Notes: generated by a model from the sequence alone, not told the origin. Shown: positions 1-7,047, counted from the stretch's first letter. The stretch is 15,558 nt of DNA from Candidatus Faecivivens stercorigallinarum (GCA_018715465.1 DVLN01000178.1:1-15558); one strand, 5' to 3'. Program-made: numbers and translations.

Positions 1-49
1 GTAGATGAAAAACGCAAAATAAGTCTAAAATGTGTTCATGGAGGTTCAT

Positions 50-388
50 ATGAAAGTTGCTATTATTGGTTCAAGAGGGCTAAACATCGAAAATCTCGAA
101 AAATACCTGCCGGATAACGTCACTGAAATCATTACCGGCGGCGCAAAAGGGGTCGATACATCTGCAAAAGAATACGCACTCGCCCATGATATCCCGCTGA
201 CTGAGTTTCTGCCAGAATATAATAAATACCGTAGGGCCGCACCCCTCAAGCGCAATCAGACCATTATCGAACATGCTGATCTGCTGCTCGCTTTCTGGGA
301 CGGAACCTCCCGCGGTACAAAATACGTGATTGATACCTGCAAGAAAAACGGAGTTCCCATCGAGGTTTACCGGTTTGAGCTGGACTGA
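50..388 (+). CDS. SLOG/DUF2493-family small protein
   Basis: A 112-residue single-domain protein resembling the SLOG superfamily (DUF2493/YAcAr-like), Rossmann-like folds thought to bind nucleotides or related ligands. Visible motifs are an N-terminal beta strand running into GSRG (residues 7-10), GGAKGVDT (30-37) and WDGTSRGT (83-90), which together match the nucleotide-binding loops of the family. The ATG at 50 is chosen because a GGAGG ribosome binding site lies at 40-44 with a five-base gap; GTG at 32 and ATG at 38 would put that site inside the gene. There is no signal peptide or membrane segment. It is the only + strand gene and converges on the flavodoxin gene, so no functional partner can be read from context. 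The family call is fairly secure; substrate and biological role are unknown. Confidence 0.85.
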   Translation: MKVAIIGSRGLNIENLEKYLPDNVTEIITGGAKGVDTSAKEYALAHDIPLTEFLPEYNKYRRAAPLKRNQTIIEHADLLLAFWDGTSRGTKYVIDTCKKNGVPIEVYRFELD

Positions 389-396
389 AATTGTTT

Positions 397-424
397 AAGG
401 CACCCCCGTCACCGGAGGTGCCTT
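397..424. terminator. hairpin between convergent genes, probable bidirectional terminator
   Basis: An 8-bp perfect stem (397-404 with 417-424) continues past one C-A mismatch into two more GC pairs around a six-base loop. It sits 8 bases after the SLOG gene stop and 29 bases beyond the flavodoxin stop on the other strand. The T tract is short on both sides (TTTG on +, little on -), so efficiency is uncertain. Confidence 0.6.
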
Positions 425-453
425 TGCAGCATCTTCAAAAATATGATATGATA

Positions 454-876
454 TCAGGCCAGCGCCGCGCCTAATGCACGGCAGCTCTCCAAGCCGGCTT
501 CATCCGGGGTTTCGTTGCAGATGACGCTCTCACACGCCAGCTGTGCACCCGCTCCGCGGCAGGTCTCCTCCCAGCTGCGCATCCACTCGCCGTCTCCCCA
601 GCCATATGAGCCAAACAACGCAATCTTTTTGCCGTTCAGCCCGCTTTCACACCCGGCAAACATCGGCTCAAACTCGCTCTCTTCCAGCACTTCCGCCCCC
701 ATCGCCGGGCAGCCGAAGGCAACCGTGTCATATTCATCCATCATACTGCCGTCAAATTCCGCACAGGTCAGCAGCGCGACCTCCGCGCCTGCTGCCTGCG
801 CTCCTTCCGCGACCGCTTCAGCCATCATTTTGGTGTTACCGGTTCCGCTCCAGTAAACGACTGCTGTCTTGCTCAT
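454..876 (-). CDS. flavodoxin
   Basis: A 140-residue short-chain flavodoxin, a soluble FMN electron carrier that commonly replaces ferredoxin when iron is scarce. The phosphate-binding loop SGTGNT is at residues 10-15 after a hydrophobic beta strand. The FGCPAMGAE segment (about 54-62) and GSYGWGDGEW (about 88-97) correspond to the loops that flank the isoalloxazine ring. Length is normal for the family (about 138-150). The ATG at 876 is preceded by an AAGGCGGA ribosome binding site. No gene lies immediately upstream on the same strand; instead there is a long leader with a promoter and repeated operator-like sites (see 907-1265), suggesting tight regulation. Metal or redox control is inference. 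The family assignment is strong; the electron-transfer partner cannot be told from the sequence. Confidence 0.93.
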   Translation of the reverse strand: MSKTAVVYWSGTGNTKMMAEAVAEGAQAAGAEVALLTCAEFDGSMMDEYDTVAFGCPAMGAEVLEESEFEPMFAGCESGLNGKKIALFGSYGWGDGEWMRSWEETCRGAGAQLACESVICNETPDEAGLESCRALGAALA

Positions 877-906
877 GAAAAATCCGCCTTTCTGTCAGTG
901 CATCTG

Positions 907-922
907 GTTACCTATTGCTAAC
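907..922. promoter_or_regulatory. operator-like palindrome, copy 1
   Basis: The sequence GTTACCTATTGCTAAC matches two other sites upstream (1154-1169 and 1242-1257), sharing GTTA at one end and GCTAAC at the other in a 16-base frame. It lies about 30 bases before the flavodoxin start, inside the predicted transcript, so it could act as a downstream roadblock or serve a second promoter that I could not identify. Confidence 0.55.
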
Positions 923-1124
923 TCATGGACAAAATGCCTGATAAATGTCTGACATGTTGTCTCCCCCACCCTTCAGCCGGAAACTGTTCCCACAAATCCA
1001 GCCCGCACGGCTTTTCAGGCGTTGGCAATTCCTCTTCCGAAAGTGTCTGTTCTGTCAGATGCTTTCCAGACTGCAACCCTTTCGGTGAGCCAGGCAACTG
1101 AATGTCTGCCCGTATGACCTTTCT
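918..1124 (-). other. open frame without ATG in flavodoxin leader, possible gene remnant
   Basis: The frame is open from just after a TAA at 1125-1127 to a TAG at 918-920. It contains no ATG before the terminal SMS residues; the only plausible start is TTG at 1097, giving 59 residues. The predicted peptide has a natural-looking composition (segments such as EEELPTPEKPCGLDLWEQF) with acidic and aromatic residues, rather than the Arg/Ser-rich look of shadow frames. I see no good ribosome binding site at the TTG; an AAAGAAAGG run near 1125 is too far away. Its stop codon lies within operator copy 1. It could be a small leader gene, a decayed gene whose start was lost, or chance. I do not recognise a family. 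Confidence 0.25.
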
Positions 1125-1153
1125 TTATCTGTTAAGGTTACCGGTCAGAGTGA

Positions 1154-1169
1154 GTTACCCATTGCTAAC
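1154..1169. promoter_or_regulatory. operator-like palindrome, copy 2, at the flavodoxin transcription start
   Basis: GTTACCCATTGCTAAC differs from copy 1 at one base (C for T), and an extra flanking base on each side gives AGTTA...TAACT symmetry. It begins immediately downstream of the -10 element at 1177-1182, covering the expected transcription start on the - strand. That is a classic repressor position. Confidence 0.65.
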
Positions 1170-1176
1170 TGTAAAC

Positions 1177-1205
1177 AGGATACCCCTTTTGTTTGCATTT
1201 GTCAA
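1177..1205 (-). promoter_or_regulatory. sigma-A-type promoter for flavodoxin
   Basis: Read leftwards, a perfect -35 TTGACA (1200-1205) is followed after exactly 17 bases by TATCCT (1177-1182). Start of transcription would be near 1170, giving a leader of about 290 bases before the flavodoxin ATG. The promoter is sandwiched between operator copy 2 (over the start site) and copy 3 (about 30 bases upstream of the -35). Confidence 0.75.
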
Positions 1206-1233
1206 GCGCTTTGGATATTTTCATCAGATTGCG

Positions 1234-1265
1234 CAAAGCTAGTTAGCGATAACTAACTAGCTTTG
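1234..1265. promoter_or_regulatory. 13+13 bp perfect inverted repeat containing operator copy 3
   Basis: Arms CAAAGCTAGTTAG (1234-1246) and CTAACTAGCTTTG (1253-1265) are perfect complements separated by CGATAA. The core 1242-1257 (GTTAGCGATAACTAAC) fits the same 16-base pattern as the sites at 907 and 1154 when read on the other strand. It could be an operator, and could also fold as a hairpin if transcribed. The TTAG/CTAA half sites loosely recall DtxR/MntR-type metalloregulator boxes; that is inference. Confidence 0.65.
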
Positions 1266-1282
1266 TCCCTTTTCACCATGTC

Positions 1283-1315
1283 AAAAAGCCGCCCGCAAAT
1301 CCCCGGACGGCTTTT
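1283..1315 (-). terminator. intrinsic terminator after the P-loop protein gene
   Basis: Read leftwards, a GC-rich stem (1305-1315 pairing with 1284-1294, one mismatch) ends in a TTTTT run at 1283-1287. It lies 16 bases beyond the stop of the gene ending at 1331 and isolates it from the flavodoxin promoter. Confidence 0.8.
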
Positions 1316-1330
1316 ACATGACAATCTTAA

Positions 1331-2164
1331 TTATTTATCGGTCGACGGCTTGCCCAGCGTCTTTTCATATACCCGCGCACGGATAAAGTTGTACGCTTCG
1401 ACCCAGTCGGTAAACGCATTTTTCAGAATAACACGATCCAGTCCCAGCTTGCTCATCAGCTTCATCTCGACCAGCTGGCGCGCTTCCAGACAAAGGACAC
1501 ATCCCTCCAGATCGGGTACTTCCTCCTGATTGGCGCCCTGGCCGGTATGGAATGCGATCAGCGCATCCAGCCATTCATAGTCATGCTGATCGGCAACTTC
1601 CCGCAGACGGTGCTCAATCTGGTCACTTTCCAGATAGATAATCAACGGTTCCAGCGGACGGATGATGTCAGCCAGCTCGCTCATAAAGCTCTCGATTTCC
1701 GCCTGCGGCAGGTCGAACCACATCATCATCTCGCAGACCGGATTCTGGAAAAACATTCCGTCAAATACCCAGACCGCTTCCTCTTCCATCGCCTTCTGAG
1801 CAAACGCTTTCCACCGCGCCAGCATCAGCGGACGTTCAACCTCCCACGGCTGACATCCGTAAAAGCGATAGAACTCAAGCTCTTCCTGAAGGCTCTCATG
1901 CAGTTCGGTCAGCGGAATCAGATAACCTTTCGGGTTCTCCGTCTCCTCCACCGGGAACAGCACCCGGTCTTCCTCAGGGAATTCGCGGTACTGCTCAGGT
2001 GTCAGAAAAGCATAATTCATCAGATCGACCGGGTTGGTCGGGGATTCCTGGGTGAACAGGTGGACACTCTTATGCCAGCCCCGCAGCTGTGACGCAACAA
2101 AACGGGCGCCGGAAGTCTTTCCGGTGCAGGGTACCCCCTCTAAAAGGATCAGCTTGCATGCCAT
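1331..2164 (-). CDS. P-loop NTPase/kinase-like protein of unknown function
   Basis: A 277-residue cytoplasmic protein opening with a beta strand and Walker A motif GVPCTGKT (residues 10-17), as in small nucleotide or adenylylsulfate-type kinases. A hydrophobic strand ending in DG (VWVFDG, about 132-137) could serve as Walker B, and LIIYLES (about 174-180) is a further core strand typical of P-loop kinases; several Arg residues follow. It resembles conserved but uncharacterised Firmicutes proteins of similar length. The ATG at 2164 has an AGGAAAGGA element about ten bases upstream. It has its own promoter (2357-2385), a structured leader and a terminator, so it is probably a single-gene unit. 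Substrate unknown; a dNMP-kinase-like or antibiotic-modifying role would be guesswork. Confidence 0.75.
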   Translation of the reverse strand: MACKLILLEGVPCTGKTSGARFVASQLRGWHKSVHLFTQESPTNPVDLMNYAFLTPEQYREFPEEDRVLFPVEETENPKGYLIPLTELHESLQEELEFYRFYGCQPWEVERPLMLARWKAFAQKAMEEEAVWVFDGMFFQNPVCEMMMWFDLPQAEIESFMSELADIIRPLEPLIIYLESDQIEHRLREVADQHDYEWLDALIAFHTGQGANQEEVPDLEGCVLCLEARQLVEMKLMSKLGLDRVILKNAFTDWVEAYNFIRARVYEKTLGKPSTDK

Positions 2165-2350
2165 AATTAAACAGTCCTTTCCTCTCTAAATGTCTCATCA
2201 AATTTTCGCTATCTTCAATAAAACCTTTCCTTTGAAAGTTTCCATCTCAATAGCTGGTTCCCGCTCCGCCGCAGCGGCCGGGATCACAGGGCGGCAGGAG
2301 ATACCTTGACGGCAATACGCCTGTCTTCACTGCAATTTCAGTTTGGATTC
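2165..2350 (-). other. structured 5' leader of the P-loop protein gene
   Basis: About 185 bases lie between the predicted transcription start and the ATG. Read leftwards it holds a nested GC hairpin (CCCG/CGGG outside, GCCG/CGGC inside, around 2256-2280). Nearer the gene is a two-level fold in which GCTAT and ATAGC (about 2250 and 2208) enclose AAACTTTC/GAAAGGTTT. I do not recognise a known riboswitch or T-box. The remainder of the gap up to 2469 holds the promoter and nothing else that I can see. Confidence 0.35.
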
Positions 2351-2356
2351 TTTACC

Positions 2357-2385
2357 ATTATACCATACAATATTTTCCCCGGCAA
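2357..2385 (-). promoter_or_regulatory. sigma-A-type promoter with extended -10 for the P-loop protein gene
   Basis: Read leftwards: TTGCCG (2380-2385), a 17-base spacer, then a consensus TATAAT (2357-2362) preceded by TGG, an extended -10. Transcription would start near 2350. Confidence 0.8.
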
Positions 2386-2469
2386 CTGGAACAATAACCG
2401 AATATACATCCAGCCTTTGGACATTTCTTCCAATTTCCCCGTTGGTTTTTGGGCGGTTAGACCGTATTT

Positions 2470-3162
2470 TTACCGCTCGTGCAGCGATTCTCCTTCCAGC
2501 CAGGCCTGCACCCGCGCCGCCGCTTCCAGCAGCCAGAAACCGAAACGGTATTCTCCTAAAACCAGCTGCTGCTCAGATTCGCTGAAATCAGACAGCGCAT
2601 CCGCCTGCTGCTCCGCCGTCGCGGCCGGCAGGCAAAGGGACGGATACAGCACGCACCACCAGTTGTGCCCAGCCCCTTCCCCGATGGTCACGACCAGCGC
2701 GGTATATTCCCCCGCCGGCATCGTCAGTTCGCCCTCCCCGGACGGGCTGTCATCCGCGATTGGATAACTGCGGGTATTGAAAAACTCCTTCTCAACCGCC
2801 GCAGTAACTTGAGCGTCACAGCCATTTTCCATCAGCACCACTTCCGCCTCCCGGCAGACCCGTGCAAGGTTGGCAGAAACCATCTCTGCCGCCTGTTCTG
2901 CATTTTCTGCGCCTTCTGTCAGCTCAGCCGTCAGCCCGGTCAGCCGGTCGCGTACCAGCAGCTTGAGCGCCTGGTCTTCGTCCGAATCAGAAGCCGCGCG
3001 GATATGCAGCCGCAGGGTGTCCTGATAGACCGGTGCCGCCTCGAGATATGCCGCTGCCGTCAGCGTCAGCAGAAAAACAATAACGCCTGTTACTACCGCG
3101 CAAAGCTGAATCAAAAGGCGGGAAATCTCTCTTTTATCTTTGGAAAAAATGATTTTCAACAT
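2470..3162 (-). CDS. spoIIR: stage II sporulation protein R
   Basis: SpoIIR is the secreted forespore signal that triggers the mother-cell protease SpoIIGA to process pro-sigma-E. The 230-residue protein has a basic N-terminus and one membrane/signal segment (about 17-38), followed by the family's hallmark LRLHIRAASDSDEDQALKL (about 50-68). Later come FFNTRSYP, an MPAGEYTALVVTIGEG stretch and the highly characteristic GHNWWCVLYPSLC (about 164-176). Length fits the family. The ATG at 3162 is preceded by AAGGATGG. It follows ispE by 68 bases on the same strand. In Bacillus this gene is under sigma-F; here I see only an incomplete sigma-F-like -10 (GGAAAAATG near 3195) without a matching -35. 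The assignment strongly implies a spore-forming host. Confidence 0.95.
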   Translation of the reverse strand: MLKIIFSKDKREISRLLIQLCAVVTGVIVFLLTLTAAAYLEAAPVYQDTLRLHIRAASDSDEDQALKLLVRDRLTGLTAELTEGAENAEQAAEMVSANLARVCREAEVVLMENGCDAQVTAAVEKEFFNTRSYPIADDSPSGEGELTMPAGEYTALVVTIGEGAGHNWWCVLYPSLCLPAATAEQQADALSDFSESEQQLVLGEYRFGFWLLEAAARVQAWLEGESLHER

Positions 3163-3230
3163 GTTTATCCATCCTTATCTGTCGTGATAACCAGAGGATG
3201 GACCATTTTTCCAGAATTATACAGCCTTTT

Positions 3231-4094
3231 TCAGTTTTCAAAAGCAATCGAAACCCCATCTGGAACGCCCCGGCAAACAAATATCTCGCCCAGTTTCCGA
3301 ATCTCAGGATGGTTCGCCGCCCGAACCGCATCTTCGGTCCGCTCAAACAGCCCGAAAACTGCGCTGCCCGAGCCGGTCATCAAGCTCATACCCGCCCCGT
3401 GTGCAATTAGCGCCCGGCGTATTGCCCCGATCGTATCCAGTACGGCCGCCCGTTCCAGCACATTTTCGGCAGCCGCATCCATTCCGGCAATGTCAAAACG
3501 CGCCATCGCCGCAATCAGCCGCTCCTGATTGGGACGCGGGCAGTCGGGCATGCTGTCAAACGCCTTGAACGCCGCCGGCGTCGATACCCCAAACGGCGGC
3601 TTGATAATCAGGTAGGTACCTTGGCCAAAATAGGGCAGCCGCTCGATTTTCTCACCAATCCCGCTGACCCGTGCTGTTCCCCCCACCAGGCAGAAGGGAA
3701 CGTCGGCCCCGATTCTGACACCTATCTGGCATAATTCATCCCTGCTCAGCCCCGTTCGGTACATCCGGTTCAGCCCGACAAGCACTGCGGCTGCATCCGC
3801 ACTGCCGCCCGCCATCCCGGCCTGAGATGGGATCGTCTTCTGCACCGATACCTTTACGCCGCCGCTGACGCCGGTCGTATCAAAAAACAGCTTCGCGGCA
3901 CGGTATCCAGTATCCGCCTCCTGATAGGCAAAGTCTGCCGCCGACAGGCTGTCCGCCCGGCTGAGGGTAACGCAGTCGCTGAGGCTGACCGACTGCATCA
4001 CCATATCCATCAGGTGATAGCCGTCATCACGCAACCCGGTGATGTCCAGCGACAGATTCAGTTTCGCGCGTGCCAGCAAAATGATCTTATCCAT
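3231..4094 (-). CDS. ispE: 4-(cytidine 5'-diphospho)-2-C-methyl-D-erythritol kinase
   Basis: IspE phosphorylates CDP-methylerythritol, the fourth step of the MEP isoprenoid pathway. The 287-residue GHMP kinase shows the N-terminal ARAKLNLSLDITG with the catalytic Lys11, DGYH (24-27), the ATP-binding loop PSQAGMAGGSADAAA (89-103) and GADVPF (129-134) with the catalytic Asp131. The C-terminal MTGSGSAVFGLF is the second glycine motif. The ATG at 4094 is preferred over the GTG at 4118 because an AAAGGAG ribosome binding site lies about ten bases upstream of it and the conserved family N-terminus begins there. It starts 24 bases after the DUF362 protein stop, consistent with cotranscription. Confidence 0.96.
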   Translation of the reverse strand: MDKIILLARAKLNLSLDITGLRDDGYHLMDMVMQSVSLSDCVTLSRADSLSAADFAYQEADTGYRAAKLFFDTTGVSGGVKVSVQKTIPSQAGMAGGSADAAAVLVGLNRMYRTGLSRDELCQIGVRIGADVPFCLVGGTARVSGIGEKIERLPYFGQGTYLIIKPPFGVSTPAAFKAFDSMPDCPRPNQERLIAAMARFDIAGMDAAAENVLERAAVLDTIGAIRRALIAHGAGMSLMTGSGSAVFGLFERTEDAVRAANHPEIRKLGEIFVCRGVPDGVSIAFEN

Positions 4095-4118
4095 TCTTCT
4101 GCGCTCTCCTTTCTGCAC

Positions 4119-5276
4119 TCACAGCCTGAGCAGCCGGTTCTGCCGAATGCCAATCGCGTGAATCGGGCACATCTCATGACAGCAGTAACAGCGGATACAT
4201 TTGCTGTGGTCAATCCGGGCCTTGCCCTTTTCAATATGAATCGTATGGGCCGGACAGCTTTCCGCACACTTGCCGCACCCGACACAGCGGGCGGTGTCGA
4301 TCTGTGGGCGGGAGGTCAAAAAACGGTTGACCAGCGGCCGGCCGATCTTTTGCAGCGGATGCGGCAGCTTGGACAAAAAGTCGGTGCTCATCGTCCGCGG
4401 GCGGGCAAAGTCTGCAAACACTGCCAGTTCGTCTCCGACCAGTGGCAGTTCTCCGTCTCCGCCTGCACAAAGTCCCCTCTCTTCCGCCGCTTTCAACGTC
4501 AGAATCTCCTGCTGCTCCCGTCCAATTACCCGGCAGAGTGCTCGGTCCAGCTGGTAAGGCGACCGGGAAGCAAGCAGCATACCGGTCTTACGGCAGCTGC
4601 CGGAGGAAGGGCCGTCCCCCTCCATCGACTCGACCGCGTCACAGAAGGTGACAGCCGGGCGGACTGTTTCACAGAGATCGACCAGCATCTGGCAGAAATC
4701 CTCCTTTTTTGGATAACGCCAGTGGTAGTCCGGCTTGGTCAATCCGGGAATCGTTCCAAACAGATTCTTGACACCGCCCGACAGACCGGTCATGCAGTGG
4801 GTTTTCAGCTTACAGACCGAGATCACCAGATCTGCTTCGGCAACCGGCCGGATGATCGGAAAGGTATGACAGCGTACCGGGCTGGGACAGGCTGTTTCCA
4901 CCGAGGTATAATCATCGTTCAGATGGATACCCTCCTCCTCCGCAACCGCCCGCATGCCGGTGACAGTATAAATACCCGACAGCGCCGCATGAGTATACAA
5001 TCCGCCCGGCGAGTCGGCAAGTGTAATATTCTCCGCTTCAACCCCCAGACTGCGCAGCAGCCGGATGACACCCCGCACAACCTCCGGGTGGGTGGTCGTT
5101 GTCTCCTCGGGACGCCGTTTCATCAAAAGGTTCGGCTTGATCACGACCCGCATCCCCGGCCGGACCAGTTCTTTCAGCCCGACCATCTCTCCCAGACGGG
5201 CTACCGCCCGTTCTGTTTCGTCAGGCAGATACCGTTCAAGGCGGCAGACCCCGACCGGTGCATCAAACATTGCCAT
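4119..5276 (-). CDS. DUF362 protein with C-terminal 2[4Fe-4S] ferredoxin domain
   Basis: A 385-residue protein with an N-terminal DUF362 region (about 10-290; motifs VVIKPNLL at 44-51, LADSPGG at 86-92 and KLKTHCMTGLSGGVKNLFG at 156-174). The C-terminal bacterial ferredoxin module has eight cysteines in two CxxCxxCxxxC clusters (331/334/337/341 and 360/363/366/370), each followed by Pro. This is a common clostridial architecture whose function is undetermined; electron transfer or iron-sulfur chemistry is implied by the clusters. The ATG at 5276 has a GGAA element about 11 bases upstream. It stands just downstream of the aminotransferase terminator and directly before ispE. No clear promoter is visible in the 35-base gap, so it may depend on readthrough. 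The neighbouring isoprenoid gene does not prove a pathway link. Confidence 0.88.
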   Translation of the reverse strand: MAMFDAPVGVCRLERYLPDETERAVARLGEMVGLKELVRPGMRVVIKPNLLMKRRPEETTTTHPEVVRGVIRLLRSLGVEAENITLADSPGGLYTHAALSGIYTVTGMRAVAEEEGIHLNDDYTSVETACPSPVRCHTFPIIRPVAEADLVISVCKLKTHCMTGLSGGVKNLFGTIPGLTKPDYHWRYPKKEDFCQMLVDLCETVRPAVTFCDAVESMEGDGPSSGSCRKTGMLLASRSPYQLDRALCRVIGREQQEILTLKAAEERGLCAGGDGELPLVGDELAVFADFARPRTMSTDFLSKLPHPLQKIGRPLVNRFLTSRPQIDTARCVGCGKCAESCPAHTIHIEKGKARIDHSKCIRCYCCHEMCPIHAIGIRQNRLLRL

Positions 5277-5311
5277 ATCTTTATAATTCCTTCCCCGCTG
5301 CCGGTGCTCTC

Positions 5312-5355
5312 AAAAAAATGCCGCTGCGCTTCCCTGCAAAGGCAGCGCGGCGGCA
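5312..5355 (-). terminator. intrinsic terminator after the lrp-aminotransferase operon
   Basis: Read leftwards, TGCCGC-C-GCGCT (5344-5355) pairs with AGCGC-A-GCGGCA (5319-5330), one mismatch in a 12-base stem. It is followed by a seven-T run (5312-5318) and lies about 30 bases after the aminotransferase stop. Confidence 0.9.
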
Positions 5356-5383
5356 CCGGACAGCATTTTTAATATAATGATGA

Positions 5384-6568
5384 TTACTCAATCCGTCCAT
5401 TCCGAAGGTCGTCCAGAAATTCCGAAATTCCTTTTACGGCAGCCGTCAGATGGTTGACCGAATAGCAGTAGGAAACACGGATAAAACCTTCCCCGCTTGC
5501 GCCAAACGCATCTCCTGGTACAACCGCGATCTTCTTGGAATACAGCAGTTTTTCGCAGAATTTCTCCGATGTAAGCCCGGTCGATTTGATACAGGGGAAG
5601 ACATAAAACGCTCCCTCCGGTTCAAAGGTATGCAGTCCCATCCGGTTGAACTCGTCGACGACAAACCGGCGGCGCAGGTTGTATTCATCCCGCATCGCGG
5701 TGATCGAGTCGATGCAGTTACGCAGTGCTTCTACGCCGCCCCACTGGGAAGTCGTCGGCGAACACATCAGCGCGTACTGATGAATCTTGAGCATCTGGGA
5801 CAATGCAGCGGGCGGTGCACACAGATATCCCAGCCGCCAGCCGGTCATCGAAAACGCCTTGGAAAAACCGCCGATAATGATGGTGCGTTCCCACATGTCC
5901 GGCAGTTCCGCAATCGACACATGCCGTCCGTTATAGGTCAGCTCAGCGTAGATCTCGTCCGATACGACGACAATGTTGTCGTGCCGACGCAATACCTCGG
6001 CGATTGCTTCCAGATGTTCCCGGCGCATGATACTGCCCGTCGGATTATTTGGGAAAGGCAGCATCAGCATTTTGGTTTTAGGGGTGATCGCCGCCTCCAA
6101 CTCCTCCGCAGTCAGTCGGAAATTGTTCTCCTCTTTTAACGGAATCGGAACCGGTACCCCAAAAGTCAGCGAAACGATCGGTGCATAGGCAACATAACTC
6201 GGTTCAGGAATCAGTACCTCGTCCCCTTCTTCAATGAAGGCGCGAACCGCAAGGTCGATGCCCTCGCTTCCACCGACTGTGACCATAATTTCGTGAGTAG
6301 GGTCATATTCCAATGTAAAACGTTCCCGCATATAATCAGAAATCGCCTTTCTCAGCTCCATCAGGCCAGAATTGGCAGTATAGCGGGTATTTCCGCGCTG
6401 GAGATTGTCAATCGCCGCCCGGCGGATAGCATACGGGGTCTTGAAATCCGGTTCACCAACACCAAGGGAAACGACCCCTTCCATCTCATTTGCAATATCA
6501 AAAAAACGGCGGATACCCGAAGGCTTCATCTCCGCGGTCCGTTTACAGATCAGCTTTTCCAAATCCAT
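5384..6568 (-). CDS. PLP-dependent class I/II aminotransferase
   Basis: A 394-residue fold-type I aminotransferase, cytoplasmic, transferring an amino group between an amino acid and a 2-oxo acid. Visible family features: GVGEPDF (37-42 region), the cofactor-stacking PSYVAY (123-128), NNPTG (174-178), SDEIYAEL (203-210) with the pyridoxal-contacting Asp204 and Tyr207, and GGFSKAFSMTGWRLGY with the Schiff-base Lys237. Close to the end, FIRVSY carries the carboxylate-binding Arg. The ATG at 6568 shares its A with the last base of the regulator's TGA stop (TGATG), pointing to translational coupling; TTG at 6571 is an alternative start one codon upstream. The ribosome binding site AAAGGAG lies inside the regulator's last codons. 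Substrate cannot be fixed; aspartate, aromatic or alanine-type activity are all possible. Confidence 0.93.
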   Translation of the reverse strand: MDLEKLICKRTAEMKPSGIRRFFDIANEMEGVVSLGVGEPDFKTPYAIRRAAIDNLQRGNTRYTANSGLMELRKAISDYMRERFTLEYDPTHEIMVTVGGSEGIDLAVRAFIEEGDEVLIPEPSYVAYAPIVSLTFGVPVPIPLKEENNFRLTAEELEAAITPKTKMLMLPFPNNPTGSIMRREHLEAIAEVLRRHDNIVVVSDEIYAELTYNGRHVSIAELPDMWERTIIIGGFSKAFSMTGWRLGYLCAPPAALSQMLKIHQYALMCSPTTSQWGGVEALRNCIDSITAMRDEYNLRRRFVVDEFNRMGLHTFEPEGAFYVFPCIKSTGLTSEKFCEKLLYSKKIAVVPGDAFGASGEGFIRVSYCYSVNHLTAAVKGISEFLDDLRNGRIE

Positions 6569-7047
6569 CAAAGTGAAATGTTTCTCCTTTCATCAATTCC
6601 CGTTTTGCCCATAATTACCCCGTTTTCCTTATACCGGGAGAGCAGGAAATGGGTCGCGGTCGAAAGGACGCCGTCCAGTACCGCCAGCCGTTGAGATACA
6701 AACAGCGCGATATCCTTAAAGGAATGGCCGACTACCCGCAGATGCAGGTCATATCCGCCGCTCATCAGATAAACACTTTCTACCTCATCATAATCGGCGA
6801 TCCGACGGGCGATTTCCTCAAAGCCATAGTTGCGCTGGGGGCTGACCCGTACCTCGATAATCGCTTCAACCGGAGCATCTTCGATCTTGTCATAGTCCAG
6901 CAGCGGTTTATATCCACGGATGACGCCTGCCTTTTCATAGGTTTCAATCTGCTTCTGGACGACGTCTTCGCTTTCACCCATCATCACAGCAATTTTCCGG
7001 GCTTCCAGCCGGGCATTGCCAGAGAGAATCTGCAACAGTTTATCCAT
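6568..7047 (-). CDS. Lrp/AsnC-family transcriptional regulator
   Basis: A 159-residue regulator with an N-terminal winged-helix region (about 1-50; DKLLQIL, then the ARLEARKIAVMMG helix pair and a recognition helix) and a C-terminal RAM/ligand-binding domain (about 60-145) with VEAIIEVRVSP and the SGGYDLHLRVVG motif typical of AsnC ligand pockets. Such proteins sense amino acids and form octamers or higher assemblies. The ATG at 7047 has GGAAAGGAAG upstream. The gene overlaps the aminotransferase start by one base, so the regulator probably controls or responds to that enzyme's amino-acid substrate; the specific effector is unknown. Confidence 0.92.
   Translation of the reverse strand: MDKLLQILSGNARLEARKIAVMMGESEDVVQKQIETYEKAGVIRGYKPLLDYDKIEDAPVEAIIEVRVSPQRNYGFEEIARRIADYDEVESVYLMSGGYDLHLRVVGHSFKDIALFVSQRLAVLDGVLSTATHFLLSRYKENGVIMGKTGIDERRNISL

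Noticed and set aside
2165..2350. Known riboswitch in the P-loop gene leader
   Set aside because: Stems are present but I could not match conserved core bases of any riboswitch class or T-box.
3163..3230. Sigma-F promoter for spoIIR
   Set aside because: GGAAAAATG resembles part of a sigma-F -10, but the last position mismatches and no GTATA-type -35 lies 15-16 bases upstream; the TATAAT nearby has no well-spaced -35.
5277..5311. Promoter for the DUF362-ispE-spoIIR genes
   Set aside because: TTGAGA and TATAAA are present but separated by 22 bases and the -10 would overlap the ribosome binding region; not convincing.
4014..5372. A 452-codon open frame on the + strand
   Set aside because: It lies entirely antisense to the DUF362 gene and the ispE start; composition is Arg/Gln/His-rich with no recognisable domain and no ribosome binding site, so it is a shadow frame.
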